Assembly: GCA_041725895.1 (NCBI GenBank)
Contig: JBGRQA010000011.1
Location: 62,001-126,000, forward strand
Origin: JBGRQA01 sp041725895
GTDB taxonomy: Bacteria; Bacteroidota; Bacteroidia; Bacteroidales; Marinifilaceae
DNA length: 64,000 nucleotides
Reading direction: 5' to 3'
Both the position numbers and the translations under genes were made by a program. This document shows positions 55,141-63,941 of this stretch, piece after piece (the first letter of the stretch is position 1; each line of letters begins with the position of its first letter). Under the pieces are notes generated by a model, which was given only the letters and a program-made list of their open reading frames with translations, was not told the origin of the DNA and searched no databases.

Positions 55141-55352
55141 CTCTATACTACCGTGGTAGTATGGAGGGGGGGCCAATTGTCCATCGCCCGGGAGTTTGGA
55201 TATTCCGAAATGCTAGAAATGGGGTTCTGTTCCTATTTTTTGGCTCTATATGATTTGCAGTGGGTAAATTCAGACTGCATTTTGGTAAGGATAAAAATAT
55301 CTTGTTGAAAACTCAAGAAAATAATTCCTCGCCAAAAGCGCAAAGAGAAAAA

Positions 55353-55399
55353 CGCAAAAGCCGCAAAAGAATAAAGTTTAGTTATTTGCGGCTTTTGCG
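55353..55399. repeat. perfect 15-bp inverted repeat, CGCAAAAGCC type
   Basis: CGCAAAAGCCGCAAA (55353-55367) and TTTGCGGCTTTTGCG (55385-55399) are exact inverted copies around a 17-nt loop. Further CGCAAAG and CTTTGCG elements flank it. This type of CGCAAA/TTTGCG palindrome is a dispersed intergenic repeat in many Bacteroidota. Confidence 0.8.
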
Positions 55400-55737
55400 A
55401 AACTTTTTTGCGGTCTTTGCGAGAAATAAGAATTTTTAAACTTACTGCCTAAAAAGGAAAATGTCTCAGTTTAGTATACCCACCATTTTCCAAACAGAAC
55501 CTATTTTTTAGATTTGATCGGTGCAATTCGAATCGCCGTACTAAATTTCATTACAGTGGCGATGCGCCATACAGAACCTCATCAATCAATTGTGGACACC
55601 GTCGCTATTTACCTAATTACAGATCCCCTACTTAGCAAGGTGGCAACAGCACATCAATAATTGCAAATGCTCCCATTTCCACCACAATATTTCCACTTGA
55701 TCCGATTTTGAACCCGATTGGCCATCGGTAAATAACA

Positions 55738-55768
55738 AAAAAAGAGCCGTATGATAAAATCATACGGC
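55738..55768 (-). terminator. intrinsic terminator of aspA
   Basis: GCCGTATGAT (55746-55755) pairs with ATCATACGGC (55759-55768) around AAA; the minus strand continues CTCTTTTTTTG. It lies about 28 nt after the aspA stop. Confidence 0.9.
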
Positions 55769-55795
55769 CCTACAGTCACGACTAACTGACAGGAT

Positions 55796-57202
55796 TTATT
55801 TCGTCACAAACTTCTGTGGTTTGATCATTCTTTCAGGTGCTAAAAGCTCATCCAGCATCTCTTTGGACAAAAGATTTCTCTCCAATACCAAATCGTAAAC
55901 GCTACGATTGTTGGCAAGCGCTTCTTTTGCAAGAGAGGAAGATGCTTCGTAACCCAAAGTTGGGTTCAATGCGGTTACAATACCGATGCTGTTCAGTACC
56001 ATATCGCGACACACCTCTTCGTTGGCAGTAATTCCGGAAACACACTTCTCTTCCAACACCTTCATTCCGTTCTCCAACATCTCCATAGACTCCAGAATGG
56101 CTTTCACCAATACAGGCTCCATTACGTTCAACTCCAACTGACCCGCTTCGGCAGCAAAGGTTACAGTCAAATCGTTACCAATAACCTTAAAGGCCACCTG
56201 GTTCACTACCTCAGGAATCACAGGATTCACCTTACCTGGCATGATGGAAGAACCTGGCTGCATCTTAGGCAGGTTGATCTCATTCAATCCGCAGCGTGGT
56301 CCGGATGACATCAAACGAAGGTCGTTACAGATTTTGGATAGCTTAACAGACAAACGCTTCAGAGCAGATGAATACATTACGTAAGAACCGGTATCAGGAG
56401 TTGCTTCCACCAGGTTGCCGGCCAAAACGATATCCAAATCGGTAATATCCTGCAAATGTCTTACTACTTTTTCAGAGTATCCAGGCTCAGAGTTAATTCC
56501 GGTACCGATAGCAGTTGCTCCCATATTCACTTCACGGAACAATTGAGCATTCTGGTTCAAACGGGCAACTTCCTCTTCCAAAGTTACAGCATAGGCTTCA
56601 AACTCTTGACCCAAAGTCATTGGTACAGCATCCTGCAACTGGGTACGACCCATTTTAATTACATTGGCAAATTCTTTTCCCTTAACACGGAAAGCCTCTA
56701 CCAGGTTGTTCAATACAGATACCAAACGAGCATTGTGATTGATCAGAGCAATCTTAATGGCAGTTGGATAGGCATCGTTGGTAGATTGTGCCAGGTTGAT
56801 ATGGTTGTTGGGGTGACAGTGTTCGTATTCCCCTTTTTCGAATCCTAACAATTCCAAGGCACGGTTGGCGATCACCTCATTGGCGTTCATATTGGTTGAA
56901 GTACCAGCTCCACCCTGAATCATGTCTACTGGAAATTGATCGTAGAATTTTCCTTCCAATACTTCTGCTCCGGCATCAACGATAGCTTTGGTCAGGTCAT
57001 CAGAAAGCAATCCCAGTTCGTTATTGGCTTTGGCTGCAGCCATTTTCACCATCGCCAGAGCATCAATAAACAAGGGGTAAGAGCTTAGTTTTACACCACA
57101 GATATCAAAGTTTTCAACGGCGCGTAAAGTTTGGATGCCATAGTAAGCATCAGCAGGTACTTCTTTGTACCCCAACAGATCGTGTTCTTGTCTTGTTTTC
57201 AC
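55796..57202 (-). CDS. aspA: aspartate ammonia-lyase (aspartase)
   Basis: Product of 468 residues, standard length. Converts L-aspartate to fumarate and ammonia. The fumarase/aspartase signature GSSIMPGKVNPVIP is intact, with TSTNMNANEVIANRA and GRTQLQDAVPMTLGQEF supplying active-site residues. Context is catabolic: asparaginase, a Dcu-type dicarboxylate exchanger and a porin lie upstream on the same strand, so aspartate is probably fed to fumarate respiration or succinate production. A long structured leader and a Crp-type palindrome precede it, indicating separate control from the porin gene. Confidence 0.97.
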   Translation of the reverse strand: MKTRQEHDLLGYKEVPADAYYGIQTLRAVENFDICGVKLSSYPLFIDALAMVKMAAAKANNELGLLSDDLTKAIVDAGAEVLEGKFYDQFPVDMIQGGAGTSTNMNANEVIANRALELLGFEKGEYEHCHPNNHINLAQSTNDAYPTAIKIALINHNARLVSVLNNLVEAFRVKGKEFANVIKMGRTQLQDAVPMTLGQEFEAYAVTLEEEVARLNQNAQLFREVNMGATAIGTGINSEPGYSEKVVRHLQDITDLDIVLAGNLVEATPDTGSYVMYSSALKRLSVKLSKICNDLRLMSSGPRCGLNEINLPKMQPGSSIMPGKVNPVIPEVVNQVAFKVIGNDLTVTFAAEAGQLELNVMEPVLVKAILESMEMLENGMKVLEEKCVSGITANEEVCRDMVLNSIGIVTALNPTLGYEASSSLAKEALANNRSVYDLVLERNLLSKEMLDELLAPERMIKPQKFVTK

Positions 57203-57237
57203 TTCTTTAAGATGTATTTATTCGTTTGTTTTTCTAC

Positions 57238-57334
57238 CAGCTAAAAGCTCTTAATCCGGTTCCTGAGCCCAACCCTTTCGTTAATTAACAAAGGGAATGG
57301 AAATAATCAGCATCCTGAGCATCGCTTTTAGCTG
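57238..57334 (-). ncRNA. structured 5' leader of aspA (putative cis-regulatory RNA)
   Basis: Outer stem CAGCTAAAAGC (57238-57248) with GCTTTTAGCTG (57324-57334), a perfect 11-bp pairing, encloses a near-perfect 23-nt palindrome (57273-57295) built from CCCTTT, GTTAATTAAC and AAGGG, and two copies of TCCTGAGC (about 57260 and 57312). It lies 36-132 nt upstream of the aspA ATG and inside the predicted transcript. It resembles no riboswitch class that I recognise. It could also bind a protein or act as an attenuator. Confidence 0.5.
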
Positions 57335-57413
57335 AGAGTTCAAATTATCTTTTCAATTCTTTGACAAGCTACCCCTCTCCAGGGAGGGAACTGTCTTCGT
57401 TTTGATTATGCAC

Positions 57414-57421
57414 CAAAAGTA
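57414..57421 (-). promoter_or_regulatory. aspA -7 promoter box
   Basis: TACTTTTG on the minus strand matches the Bacteroidota consensus TAnnTTTG. It would start transcription near 57406, giving a leader of about 200 nt. A -33 element is not clear. Confidence 0.45.
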
Positions 57422-57497
57422 GAACAAGCAAATGAAAGGATCGAAAAAACCACTATGCTGTTTGACTTAATTCGGAACTCTATATTACCTAATAAAA

Positions 57498-57513
57498 GGT
57501 GAAATATTTCACC
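57498..57513. promoter_or_regulatory. Crp/Fnr-type operator upstream of aspA
   Basis: GGTGAAATATTTCACC is a perfect palindrome with GTGA-N6-TCAC half-sites. It is centred about 85-95 nt upstream of the -7 box start region, a distance compatible with activation by a Crp-type protein. The same half-sites and the following CCTA occur at 61556-61571. Confidence 0.65.
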
Positions 57514-57641
57514 CTATATTCTCAGGACGCTGATAATCAACATCCTTTTCAGAAGAGGGACACCTGCAATGCAAGTATCCCTCGTGCTTTATCTGAAATT
57601 TTTAACCAATAAACCTCAATGTTTTAATTGGATTAGGGCTA

Positions 57642-58811
57642 CTAGAACATTTTCAATCGGTATACCAAACCAATTGAAAAACGGTTGGTGTACTGATCTT
57701 TAAGTCCTAAGTTGTTGGTTACAGTAGTATCGTAATCGAAGTAACGACCGGTGTAAGTAAAGAATACTTTCAAGTTATCAGCTACCGGGTGGAACTCCAA
57801 ACCTCCGATGTAACCATAAGAAGTACGGAACTCATCGTTCAAATCTGCGTTGGTGTTACCTTCGTTGGTAGCAGTTTCGTACATACCTTTCACAAACATG
57901 TTGAATTTCTTGTTCAAACGGTAGTCAACTTTTGCGATCAAAGAGTTGTAAACAACATCCATAGCACGAACGTACTCACCACCATTGGCATTTACCATTT
58001 CAGAAACGATACCTTTACGATCGATATCTTCGTGAGAGTTCATCCAGTCGAATTGCAACTGAGCTTTATCACTCAATTTCACTTGAGTACCCAAAGCGAT
58101 ATATTTCATGTAGTTGTCCTTAGCTTCCTCGAAGATAGAGTACGACCAACGAGTTTGTACTTTACCACCGAACAGCTTACCATTCCAGTTCAAAGTATAA
58201 CCTAGTGGGTTCTTGCTGGTTTCAACATCATTCAAACCGGAGTAGATGTTATCCAGGTAATCGTTGCGAGAGTTCACAACCTGGAAACGGAACTCCTGAT
58301 CGTTCATCTGGTAAGCAAAATCAACACCAGTCAGGAAGTTATCCATGTAATCGATCATATCGCTGTACTGGTAGATATCGATTGGGTTCAGATCGAACTC
58401 GTATCCACCGAAAGCAGTACACTGCTTACCACCGGTAATGGTAAAGTTAGGAGCAACATCGATAGATACAGATGCAATATCGGTAGCACGAGACAAGTTG
58501 TCCAAACCTTCGGCTGAAGTACCACGGTTCATACGGTGACGAACACGGTAACGAACACCTTTTACTACCTCACCACGCATTTCCAGACGCATCTGGTTGG
58601 TTTTGAAATCCACTCCTTCGTAATCGCCACCATTCAAATACATGTTGGCAGAGTTTTGAAGGTTCAAATAAAAGTTGAAAGCATCATTCTTCTGATCCAA
58701 AGCAGCCAATTTCTGCTCCAAAGCTTTCAAACCTGTCGTTTCCTGAGCTACTGCAGTTCCACCAATGGTAAGAACAGCAGCAAAAGCGATAAAATATTTT
58801 TTCAGATTCAT
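57642..58811 (-). CDS. outer-membrane porin (OprO/P-like)
   Basis: Product of 389 residues from the ATG at 58811 (MNLKKYFIAFAAVLTIGG), which gives a clean signal peptide ending TAVAQ; the frame upstream to 58949 is not signal-like. A short coiled-coil segment (LEQKLAALDQKND) follows, then repeated amphipathic beta-strands and a C-terminal Phe (VYRLKMF), as expected for a 16-strand porin. It is encoded between asparaginase and aspA and probably lets amino acids or dicarboxylates cross the outer membrane. Confidence 0.85.
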   Translation of the reverse strand: MNLKKYFIAFAAVLTIGGTAVAQETTGLKALEQKLAALDQKNDAFNFYLNLQNSANMYLNGGDYEGVDFKTNQMRLEMRGEVVKGVRYRVRHRMNRGTSAEGLDNLSRATDIASVSIDVAPNFTITGGKQCTAFGGYEFDLNPIDIYQYSDMIDYMDNFLTGVDFAYQMNDQEFRFQVVNSRNDYLDNIYSGLNDVETSKNPLGYTLNWNGKLFGGKVQTRWSYSIFEEAKDNYMKYIALGTQVKLSDKAQLQFDWMNSHEDIDRKGIVSEMVNANGGEYVRAMDVVYNSLIAKVDYRLNKKFNMFVKGMYETATNEGNTNADLNDEFRTSYGYIGGLEFHPVADNLKVFFTYTGRYFDYDTTVTNNLGLKDQYTNRFSIGLVYRLKMF

Positions 58812-58870
58812 CTTGTAATCGTAATTATGGGTTTCTTGTAAGTAATTTGAGCGGCTTATCCATTTTGGTT

Positions 58871-58925
58871 CCCCTGAAATTAGGGGTGAGAAATCCCAGG
58901 GAAAGGGGCCTCTCCACCCCTTCCC
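58871..58925 (-). promoter_or_regulatory. two hairpins between asparaginase and porin genes
   Basis: CCCCT/AGGGG (58871-58875 with 58882-58886) and GGGAAAGGGG/CCCCTTCCC (58899-58908 with 58917-58925). They lie in the 166 nt between the asparaginase stop and the porin ATG and may stabilise or partly separate the porin message. Confidence 0.5.
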
Positions 58926-58977
58926 GAGATATATTCTTCTAAAAATCAAGCCTGCACCCTAGCGCAGCATCAGATTT

Positions 58978-60051
58978 CTAGTATTCGTAAAACATTCTTT
59001 GGATTTCCTTGTAATCGTTGGTTTTGGTCAAGCCCAACATCAAAAGGATTCTTGCTTTTTGTGGATTCTTGTATAGAGAAGCAACAAAATTGAATTTGTC
59101 ATCGTCTACCTCAGCATCCAAAGTAGCAGATCCGGAGAAAACACGAGAGCTACGTACCACCTGGATACCATCCTTTTGAGCAGCTACCAGTTTGTCCATT
59201 ACAGTTGGGTAAAGGTTACCATTACCTACACCTGCGTGGATAATACCTTTTGCACCGTCTTTTACCAAAGCGTCAACTACTACAGCGTTAGCGTTAGAGT
59301 AACCGTAGATGATATCCACTTTAGGCAATTCGTTCAGGTTGGTTACATCGAACTCAGAAGCAGTGGTGTGCTTCGCCAAAGTAGCACGACGGAAAGTAGG
59401 CTGACCATTGTGCATGTATCCCAAAGGACCGAAGTTAGGACACTGGAAAGTAGAAACGTTCACAGTGTTGGTTTTGGTTACATCATCAGCACCCAAAATC
59501 AGGTCGTTCATTGAAACCATAACACCACGCCCTTTAGCAGCAGGATTTGAAGCCAAAGCAACAGCATTGTACAGGTTCATTGGTCCGTCGGCACTCATAG
59601 CAGAACCTGGACGCATTGCACCTACCAATACAACAGGCTTATCGCTGTTTACTACCAGGTTCAAGAAGTAAGCAGTTTCTTCCATGGTATCGGTTCCGTG
59701 AGTAATAACAATACCGTCACACTCTTCAGTACCCAACAATTGATTGATTTTCTTAGCCAATTTCAACCATACGGCATCATTCATTTCCTGGCTACCGATA
59801 GAAGAAATCTGAACTCCTTTAATTTTTGCCAACTCCATTACTTCAGGAACAGCAGCGATCAGCTTATCTACAGTTACAACACCAGCAGTGTAGTTGGTTT
59901 TGATGTTTGAATCACCTGATCCGGCAATGGTACCACCAGTTGCAATAATAGTTACGTTAGGCAATTTTTGCGCATATACGGAAGACACGGCTCCCATGGC
60001 TACAACCGCCACTACAAGTAATACTCTGGCAAATCTTTGTTTCAAGTTCAT
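58978..60051 (-). CDS. ansB: periplasmic L-asparaginase, type II
   Basis: Product of 357 residues. Signal peptide to about VYAQ (residue 28). Active-site motifs ATGGTIAGSG (nucleophile Thr) and ITHGTDTMEETAYFLNLV (second Thr, Asp) are intact; length and signal indicate the high-affinity type II enzyme. Hydrolyses asparagine to aspartate and ammonia in the periplasm, supplying the Dcu-type carrier and aspartase. 55 nt downstream of the carrier gene, same strand. Confidence 0.96.
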   Translation of the reverse strand: MNLKQRFARVLLVVAVVAMGAVSSVYAQKLPNVTIIATGGTIAGSGDSNIKTNYTAGVVTVDKLIAAVPEVMELAKIKGVQISSIGSQEMNDAVWLKLAKKINQLLGTEECDGIVITHGTDTMEETAYFLNLVVNSDKPVVLVGAMRPGSAMSADGPMNLYNAVALASNPAAKGRGVMVSMNDLILGADDVTKTNTVNVSTFQCPNFGPLGYMHNGQPTFRRATLAKHTTASEFDVTNLNELPKVDIIYGYSNANAVVVDALVKDGAKGIIHAGVGNGNLYPTVMDKLVAAQKDGIQVVRSSRVFSGSATLDAEVDDDKFNFVASLYKNPQKARILLMLGLTKTNDYKEIQRMFYEY

Positions 60052-60106
60052 AATCTTAGTTGTTTTTGTTAATTTAATAGTCGCTATAATTATTTTTATT
60101 TATTTT

Positions 60107-61426
60107 CTAGAATAGAATTGAGATCAACAGGAATCCCATGGAAACAGCTCCAATGGTAGCTACCATCCCCGGAATCATAAAACTGTGATTCAGCAGGTAT
60201 TTACCAATTCGGGTAGTTCCGGTTCTGTCGAAGTTGATGGCTGCCACAATGGTAGGATAGTTCGGAATAAAGAAGTATCCGTTTACCGACGGGAACATGG
60301 CAATCAAAGCCGGTGCTGGCAAACCAAGGGCAATACCCAATGGCATCAAAGCACGCACTGTAGCCGCCTGGCTGTACAGTAGGATGGAAAGCACAAACAA
60401 GGCAAAGGCAAATAACCAGGGTTGATTGGTCACCATATCCTTAATTCCACCTCCCAGAAAATCCATATTGGCGGCAAAGAAGGTATCTCCCATCCAGGCA
60501 ATACCGAAGATTGCGATTACCGCCTGCATACCGGCAGAAAAAACGCTTCCTTTAGCAACCTCATCTACTTTCACTTTAGAGCAAATTAGAATCAAGGCAG
60601 CAATTGCCATCATCACCATCTCGATAGTTGCAGGCATTCCCATTTTCACCATTTTACCACCTACATTCCATACAGGACGTAAGCTTTCGAATGATCCAAA
60701 CAGTACAATAGCCACAGCTCCCATAACAAATAAGCCAACGGCTATTTTTGCAGAAGCAGGAACTTCTTTTTCTTCCTTCTCAGTTTGAACTTTCAGTTTC
60801 CCTTCCTTCAGCATCTTTTGGTACTGAGGATCATCTTTTAAATCTTTCCCCATTTTATTGGCGGCAAAGGCTCCTACTAATACACCAAAGAAAGTAGCCG
60901 GGATACTGATCATCAGAATATCGATCAATTGAAAATCGTAAGGAGTTAGCATTCCCAATAAAGCTACAGTAGCCGCCGAAATAGGACTGGCTGTAATAGC
61001 CTGCTGGGAAGCAATCACTGCGATTGACAAAGGACGTTCGGGACGAACACCTGTTTCGCGTGCTACCTCTGAGATTACAGGAAGTACCGAATAACAAACA
61101 TGACCGGTACCTGCTACCAATGTAAAAAGATAAGTTACAATAGGACCAAAAAAGGTGATCCGATTGGGGTTCTTACGTAACATTCCCTCGGCCAGTTTGA
61201 CCAAATAGTCCAAACCTCCTGCAGCTTGCATGGCAGCAGCGGCTGTAATTACTGATACAATCATCAGCATTACATCAATTGGAGGAGATGTAGGTTGCAG
61301 ATTAAATACAAAGGTTAGAATAGAAAGTCCGATACCTCCCATTACTCCTAACCCGACACCTCCCAATCGGGCCCCCACAAAAATTGCTATTAATACTATG
61401 GCAAATTCAATCCAAAACATATGCAT
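60107..61426 (-). CDS. anaerobic C4-dicarboxylate antiporter (Dcu family)
   Basis: Product of 439 residues from ATG 61426 (MHMFWIEFAIVL); ATG 61420 is an alternative and the frame upstream is not membrane-like. About ten to twelve helices; the family segments GGLDYLVKLAEGMLRKNPNRITFFGP, GTGHVCYSVLPVI, SQQAITASPISAATVALLGML and VPSVNGYFFIPNYPT-type C-terminal region are recognisable. Dcu carriers exchange aspartate, fumarate or malate for succinate in anaerobic fumarate respiration. First gene of the asparagine/aspartate operon; a Crp-type palindrome lies about 130 nt upstream. Confidence 0.95.
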   Translation of the reverse strand: MHMFWIEFAIVLIAIFVGARLGGVGLGVMGGIGLSILTFVFNLQPTSPPIDVMLMIVSVITAAAAMQAAGGLDYLVKLAEGMLRKNPNRITFFGPIVTYLFTLVAGTGHVCYSVLPVISEVARETGVRPERPLSIAVIASQQAITASPISAATVALLGMLTPYDFQLIDILMISIPATFFGVLVGAFAANKMGKDLKDDPQYQKMLKEGKLKVQTEKEEKEVPASAKIAVGLFVMGAVAIVLFGSFESLRPVWNVGGKMVKMGMPATIEMVMMAIAALILICSKVKVDEVAKGSVFSAGMQAVIAIFGIAWMGDTFFAANMDFLGGGIKDMVTNQPWLFAFALFVLSILLYSQAATVRALMPLGIALGLPAPALIAMFPSVNGYFFIPNYPTIVAAINFDRTGTTRIGKYLLNHSFMIPGMVATIGAVSMGFLLISILF

Positions 61427-61555
61427 TATTCTTTTTCTGATTCGGAGGTAAAGATACCTTCCTCCTCCATTCGTGATCCACCCTGTAAGCTGTTGCAAGA
61501 CATGTATTTAAACACAAGTATCTTACCACCAAAACAGGAACCGTTCACTCATTGT

Positions 61556-61571
61556 GGTGAGCTTTTTCACC
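61556..61571. promoter_or_regulatory. Crp/Fnr-type operator in the divergent region
   Basis: GGTGAGCTTTTTCACC has perfect GTGA-N6-TCAC half-sites, shared (with the trailing CCTA) with the site at 57498-57513. It is located between the dicarboxylate carrier gene (minus) and the Crp/Fnr gene (plus), so it may serve the operon, the regulator, or both. Confidence 0.65.
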
Positions 61572-61809
61572 CTAGTAATACTATGCACCTCACTACACAA
61601 CATCGAAACCCTTTCCTTGTTCGAGCCGTAACATCCTATAGTTCAGAAGATCCAGTTCTTTCACAAGGATTTCGAGCATTCCTGCCAACGAAATAGCACA
61701 AACGAGTGAATTATCTTACTTAGTGAATTCAATTTGGGTGTTTTGCGAAGCTCTTTCTGACAAAAAACTACATATATTTGTAACAGAAAATTTATTAATC
61801 TGAACTTGT

Positions 61810-62487
61810 ATGGAGGAAAATTTAGCCCTTGAACAGTATTTGAAGCATCCCTGCTTTTCGTCGCTTTCTGGTCGGGACGTAAGTTTGATCATTAATAACA
61901 GTACAACTCTCGATTTCAAGAAGCACGAAACAATAATAAAGCAAGGTAGTTTCGCCACCCATATATATTATATGCTAGAAGGTCTGGCCAAGATCAACAT
62001 TGAATCCGATGGTAGAAACAATACCATTCGTATGGCCCCTCAGTTTCGATTCCTGGGTTTATCGCACGCGTTTTTTGACAAGATATATCACCTGTCGGCT
62101 ACTGCTATGGAACCAACCAAAGTAATGCTGATCGATATTGCCGTCTTCAAACAATTGATCAAAACCAATGGCAGCTTTGCTATGGGAGTTATCGAAACCA
62201 TGTCGATGACTTCGCACCGGCAGATTAAGCGAATGATCATGTACAGCAATAAGAATGTAGAAGGAAGCCTGGCTACTTTCCTGATCCACTATGCGCACAT
62301 GGCGAATTCCAACACCTTCAAACTACCTTTTTCCCGCAAAGAAATTGCCGAAACCATCGGTTATTCGCGGGAAAGTGTGATCCACACCTTTACCAAATTC
62401 AACAAGGAGAAGATCATTCGGGTAGTAGACAAACAGGTGGAGCTATTAAATGTTGACCTGTTGAAACAGATCAAAGCAAAAGGATAG
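61810..62487 (+). CDS. Crp/Fnr-family transcriptional regulator
   Basis: Product of 225 residues. Cyclic-nucleotide-binding-like beta-roll in the N-terminal half (FKKHETIIKQGSFATHIYYMLEGLAKI) and a C-terminal HTH_CRP: FSRKEIAETIGYSRESVIHTFTKFNKEKII. The N-terminal Cys cluster of Fnr is absent (one Cys only), so it does not carry a 4Fe-4S sensor; its effector is unknown. Divergent from the C4-dicarboxylate operon, whose region contains a Crp-type palindrome, so it probably controls it. Confidence 0.92.
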   Translation: MEENLALEQYLKHPCFSSLSGRDVSLIINNSTTLDFKKHETIIKQGSFATHIYYMLEGLAKINIESDGRNNTIRMAPQFRFLGLSHAFFDKIYHLSATAMEPTKVMLIDIAVFKQLIKTNGSFAMGVIETMSMTSHRQIKRMIMYSNKNVEGSLATFLIHYAHMANSNTFKLPFSRKEIAETIGYSRESVIHTFTKFNKEKIIRVVDKQVELLNVDLLKQIKAKG

Positions 62488-62509
62488 ACAAAAAAAATAC
62501 CAGATAGTA

Positions 62510-62545
62510 AAAAGGCAGCTTCGAAATTGAGCTGCCTTTTCTTTT
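62510..62545. terminator. terminator between convergent genes
   Basis: AAAAGGCAGCT (62510-62520) pairs with AGCTGCCTTTT (62530-62540), followed by CTTTT. It serves the Crp/Fnr gene and, on the other strand, the MATE gene. Confidence 0.85.
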
Positions 62546-62600
62546 ACCTTTTATTGACAAATAGAAGAAATGCCAAAGGAATCTATTCACGGTTACAGAA

Positions 62601-63941
62601 TTAGATCTTCCGTAGAATAGATTTATAGCGCAGTTGGAAAAGAGTTGAGCATACCAAGAGGCCAACCGGAAATCCGAACCAGATTCCTACAGCCCCAAAT
62701 CCCCAAACAAATGCTGACATATAGCTAAAAGGAAGTGAAACAAGGAAGTAGGAAATAAATGTAATAATTACCGGAATTCGAGCATCGGCAAATCCCCTTA
62801 GGGTTCCCACAAGCACAATTTGAATTCCATCTACCAACTGAAAGACACCACAAACAATTAACATTTGAGCGGCCAGTTTGATCACCGTTTCATCCGCAGT
62901 AAATAGTAAGGGCAATAAATTTCGTCCTCCCACAAACAAAAGGACGGAAAAAGCGCAATAGATGTACATCAAATTCATTGCTGTTTTGGTGGCTCGAACA
63001 ATCCCCTTTTTGTTATTCTCTCCTTTATAATGACTAACACGTATTGTGGTGCCTGAACCCAAGCCCTGGTAAATCATGAATCCCAAAGTTGACAGGGTTA
63101 TGGCTATTTGATGAGCCGCCATCCCTACTTCGCTGACCCATCCCATCATTATGGCACACAATCCGAAAGCACAGGCTTCCATTACAATCTGACCCCCCAG
63201 GGGAATTCCCAGGGTTACAATTCGCTTGAATTTACTCCAACAGAACGAACTCTGATTGTACAAGCCACTAAATAGTTTGAATTTACTGTTTTTATAAAAG
63301 AGAATTATAAATGCAATGGCCATAAACAGGCGGGCCATCAGTGTTCCGATCCCTGCACCTGTAAGCCCCATTTCGGGTGCACCAAACTTCCCAAACATGA
63401 ACAGGTAGTTGCCTACGGTATTCACCACATTTGCCCAAAGCATTATTTTCATTGCTGTTTTGGTATCACCAATTCCTTCGGCAAATTGCTTGTAGCCATA
63501 AAACAACATCATCGGAAGAACGGAGATAATAAGTATGGTCAAATAGCTTCTTGCGGGTTGAAGCACCGACTCCGGCTGTCCCATGTAGGGCATAAGTACA
63601 TACAACAGGACCAGAAGAAGCGCCAAAGCAATTCCCATAAAAGCATTGGCCATTATTCCATTCTTAATCCAGGCACCCACGGTGCTATGATCTTTTTCGC
63701 CCCAACTTTTCCCAATCAAAGGGGTTAAGGCAAAAGAATAGCCCATTCCAAATATTAAAACCAGGTTGAATAAAGTGTTGGTAAAGGATGCTGCAGCTAA
63801 TTCCGTTGTTCCCAACTGACCAATCATTACATTATCGATTAAACCAACCGTAATTTGCCCTGCCTGTGCAATTATTACAGGAATACTAAGTGATAGGGTT
63901 TTTGAGTATTCACCAGCCCATTGCTCCCAAAATCTTTTCAT
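62601..63941 (-). CDS. MATE-family multidrug efflux protein
   Basis: Product of 446 residues with twelve predicted helices. The MatE pattern is clear: SLSIPVIIAQAGQITVGLID and NVMIGQLGTTELAAASF at the start and a second repeat IVTLGIPLGGQIVMEACAFG, AHQIAITLSTLGFM in the second half. NorM-like Na+- or H+-coupled drug extrusion. Convergent with the Crp/Fnr gene. Confidence 0.93.
   Translation of the reverse strand: MKRFWEQWAGEYSKTLSLSIPVIIAQAGQITVGLIDNVMIGQLGTTELAAASFTNTLFNLVLIFGMGYSFALTPLIGKSWGEKDHSTVGAWIKNGIMANAFMGIALALLLVLLYVLMPYMGQPESVLQPARSYLTILIISVLPMMLFYGYKQFAEGIGDTKTAMKIMLWANVVNTVGNYLFMFGKFGAPEMGLTGAGIGTLMARLFMAIAFIILFYKNSKFKLFSGLYNQSSFCWSKFKRIVTLGIPLGGQIVMEACAFGLCAIMMGWVSEVGMAAHQIAITLSTLGFMIYQGLGSGTTIRVSHYKGENNKKGIVRATKTAMNLMYIYCAFSVLLFVGGRNLLPLLFTADETVIKLAAQMLIVCGVFQLVDGIQIVLVGTLRGFADARIPVIITFISYFLVSLPFSYMSAFVWGFGAVGIWFGFPVGLLVCSTLFQLRYKSILRKI

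Larger units (their letters stand above)
53597..55795. other. 2.2-kb non-coding repeat region
   Basis: No gene is supported over 2.2 kb. It contains, in order, a MITE-like inverted repeat, a strong hairpin at 54236-54273 (CCCGCTCTC with GAGAGCGGG, nested CTGC/GCAG), about 2.3 copies of a 300-355 bp repeat with several palindromes, a second hairpin ATACTACC/GGTAGTAT at 55145-55162, a CGCAAAAGCC-type inverted repeat, and the aspA terminator. Frames here (for example 55102-55308) are incidental. Confidence 0.7.

Noticed and set aside
55102..55308. 68-residue frame starting inside the third repeat unit
   Set aside because: Starts in repeat sequence and crosses a hairpin; no domain or conservation evidence.
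61810..62487. Regulator as a true Fnr oxygen sensor
   Set aside because: The N-terminal Cys cluster needed for the 4Fe-4S centre is missing.
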